Under the pieces are notes generated by a model. That model had not been told where the DNA came from. It ran no database searches and saw only the letters and a program-made list of their open reading frames with translations. From Phytophthora quininea (Eukaryota; Oomycota; Peronosporomycetes; Peronosporales; Peronosporaceae): 64,000 nucleotides of DNA. The stretch is from positions 60,604-124,603 of the forward strand of contig JAAVTG010000388.1 of NCBI GenBank assembly GCA_011947345.1, in the 5' to 3' direction. Positions 63,918-64,000 of the stretch are shown in pieces. The first letter of the stretch is position 1, and each line of letters starts with the position of its first letter. The position numbers and the translations under genes are program-made.

Positions 63918-64000
63918 CGTCGTCGGCAAGTCCGAGCTATTCGTACGCGCCCGCTCCAGTTGCCGCACAGCAGCAATACTCGACGTATGTGAGCTCGTTC

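Overview
The window looks like nuclear DNA of a plant-pathogenic oomycete, most probably Phytophthora or a close relative. The evidence is the oomycete Inr/FPR core promoter in front of the small genes, RxLR-like and Crinkler (CRN) effector sequences, an AA17-type lytic polysaccharide monooxygenase, DIRS-type retroelement remains and very short introns (56-69 bp, GTACGT/GTAAGT donors).

Region 1 (about 1-23.4 kb) is gene-poor and effector-like. Its main content is a dispersed array of at least 15 short genes and relics for secreted, mostly cysteine-free peptides (about 45-65 aa). Each has a near-identical signal peptide beginning MQ, followed by a core of the form E-N-P-G-x-[YF]-N-R-G-[YN] or the variant Q-S-P-Y-N-R-x-N-P. 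Members stand on both strands, several share upstream blocks, and many are broken by start-codon loss, stops, core deletion or frameshift. One 767-bp segment is present as a 99.5 % inverted duplicate whose outer breakpoint lies inside another family member. Two RxLR-like genes (one intact, one with an in-frame TGA), two further small secreted-protein families, a LINE fragment and ~50-bp degenerate tandem repeats lie in the same stretch. I regard this peptide array as the most likely undescribed system here; its function is unknown.

Region 2 (23.5-28.3 kb) is a compact conserved block: a three-exon Tim17-like membrane protein, a carnitine acetyltransferase, a convergent atypical dual-specificity phosphatase, and an AA17-like secreted LPMO. 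Region 3 (31.1-33.7 kb) holds two short heat-shock-factor-type DNA-binding proteins in convergent orientation.

Region 4 (about 34-50 kb) is a transposon graveyard: a DIRS-type tyrosine recombinase and RNase H, an ABCG transporter fossil, an LTR-like hairpin array, a transposase-like open frame and a decayed AAA ATPase.

Region 5 (50.1-62.0 kb) alternates members of a multi-exon family combining about six membrane spans, leucine-rich repeats and a Cys-rich tail with two CRN-type genes. One member appears split by a ~3.1-kb inversion. A C2H2 zinc-finger gene runs into the right edge.

Several reading frames, including the conserved acetyltransferase, are broken by single-base deletions only (never insertions), so consensus-sequence errors must be excluded before those copies are called pseudogenes. 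The start-codon losses and in-frame stops in the peptide array are substitutions and are less easily explained that way.
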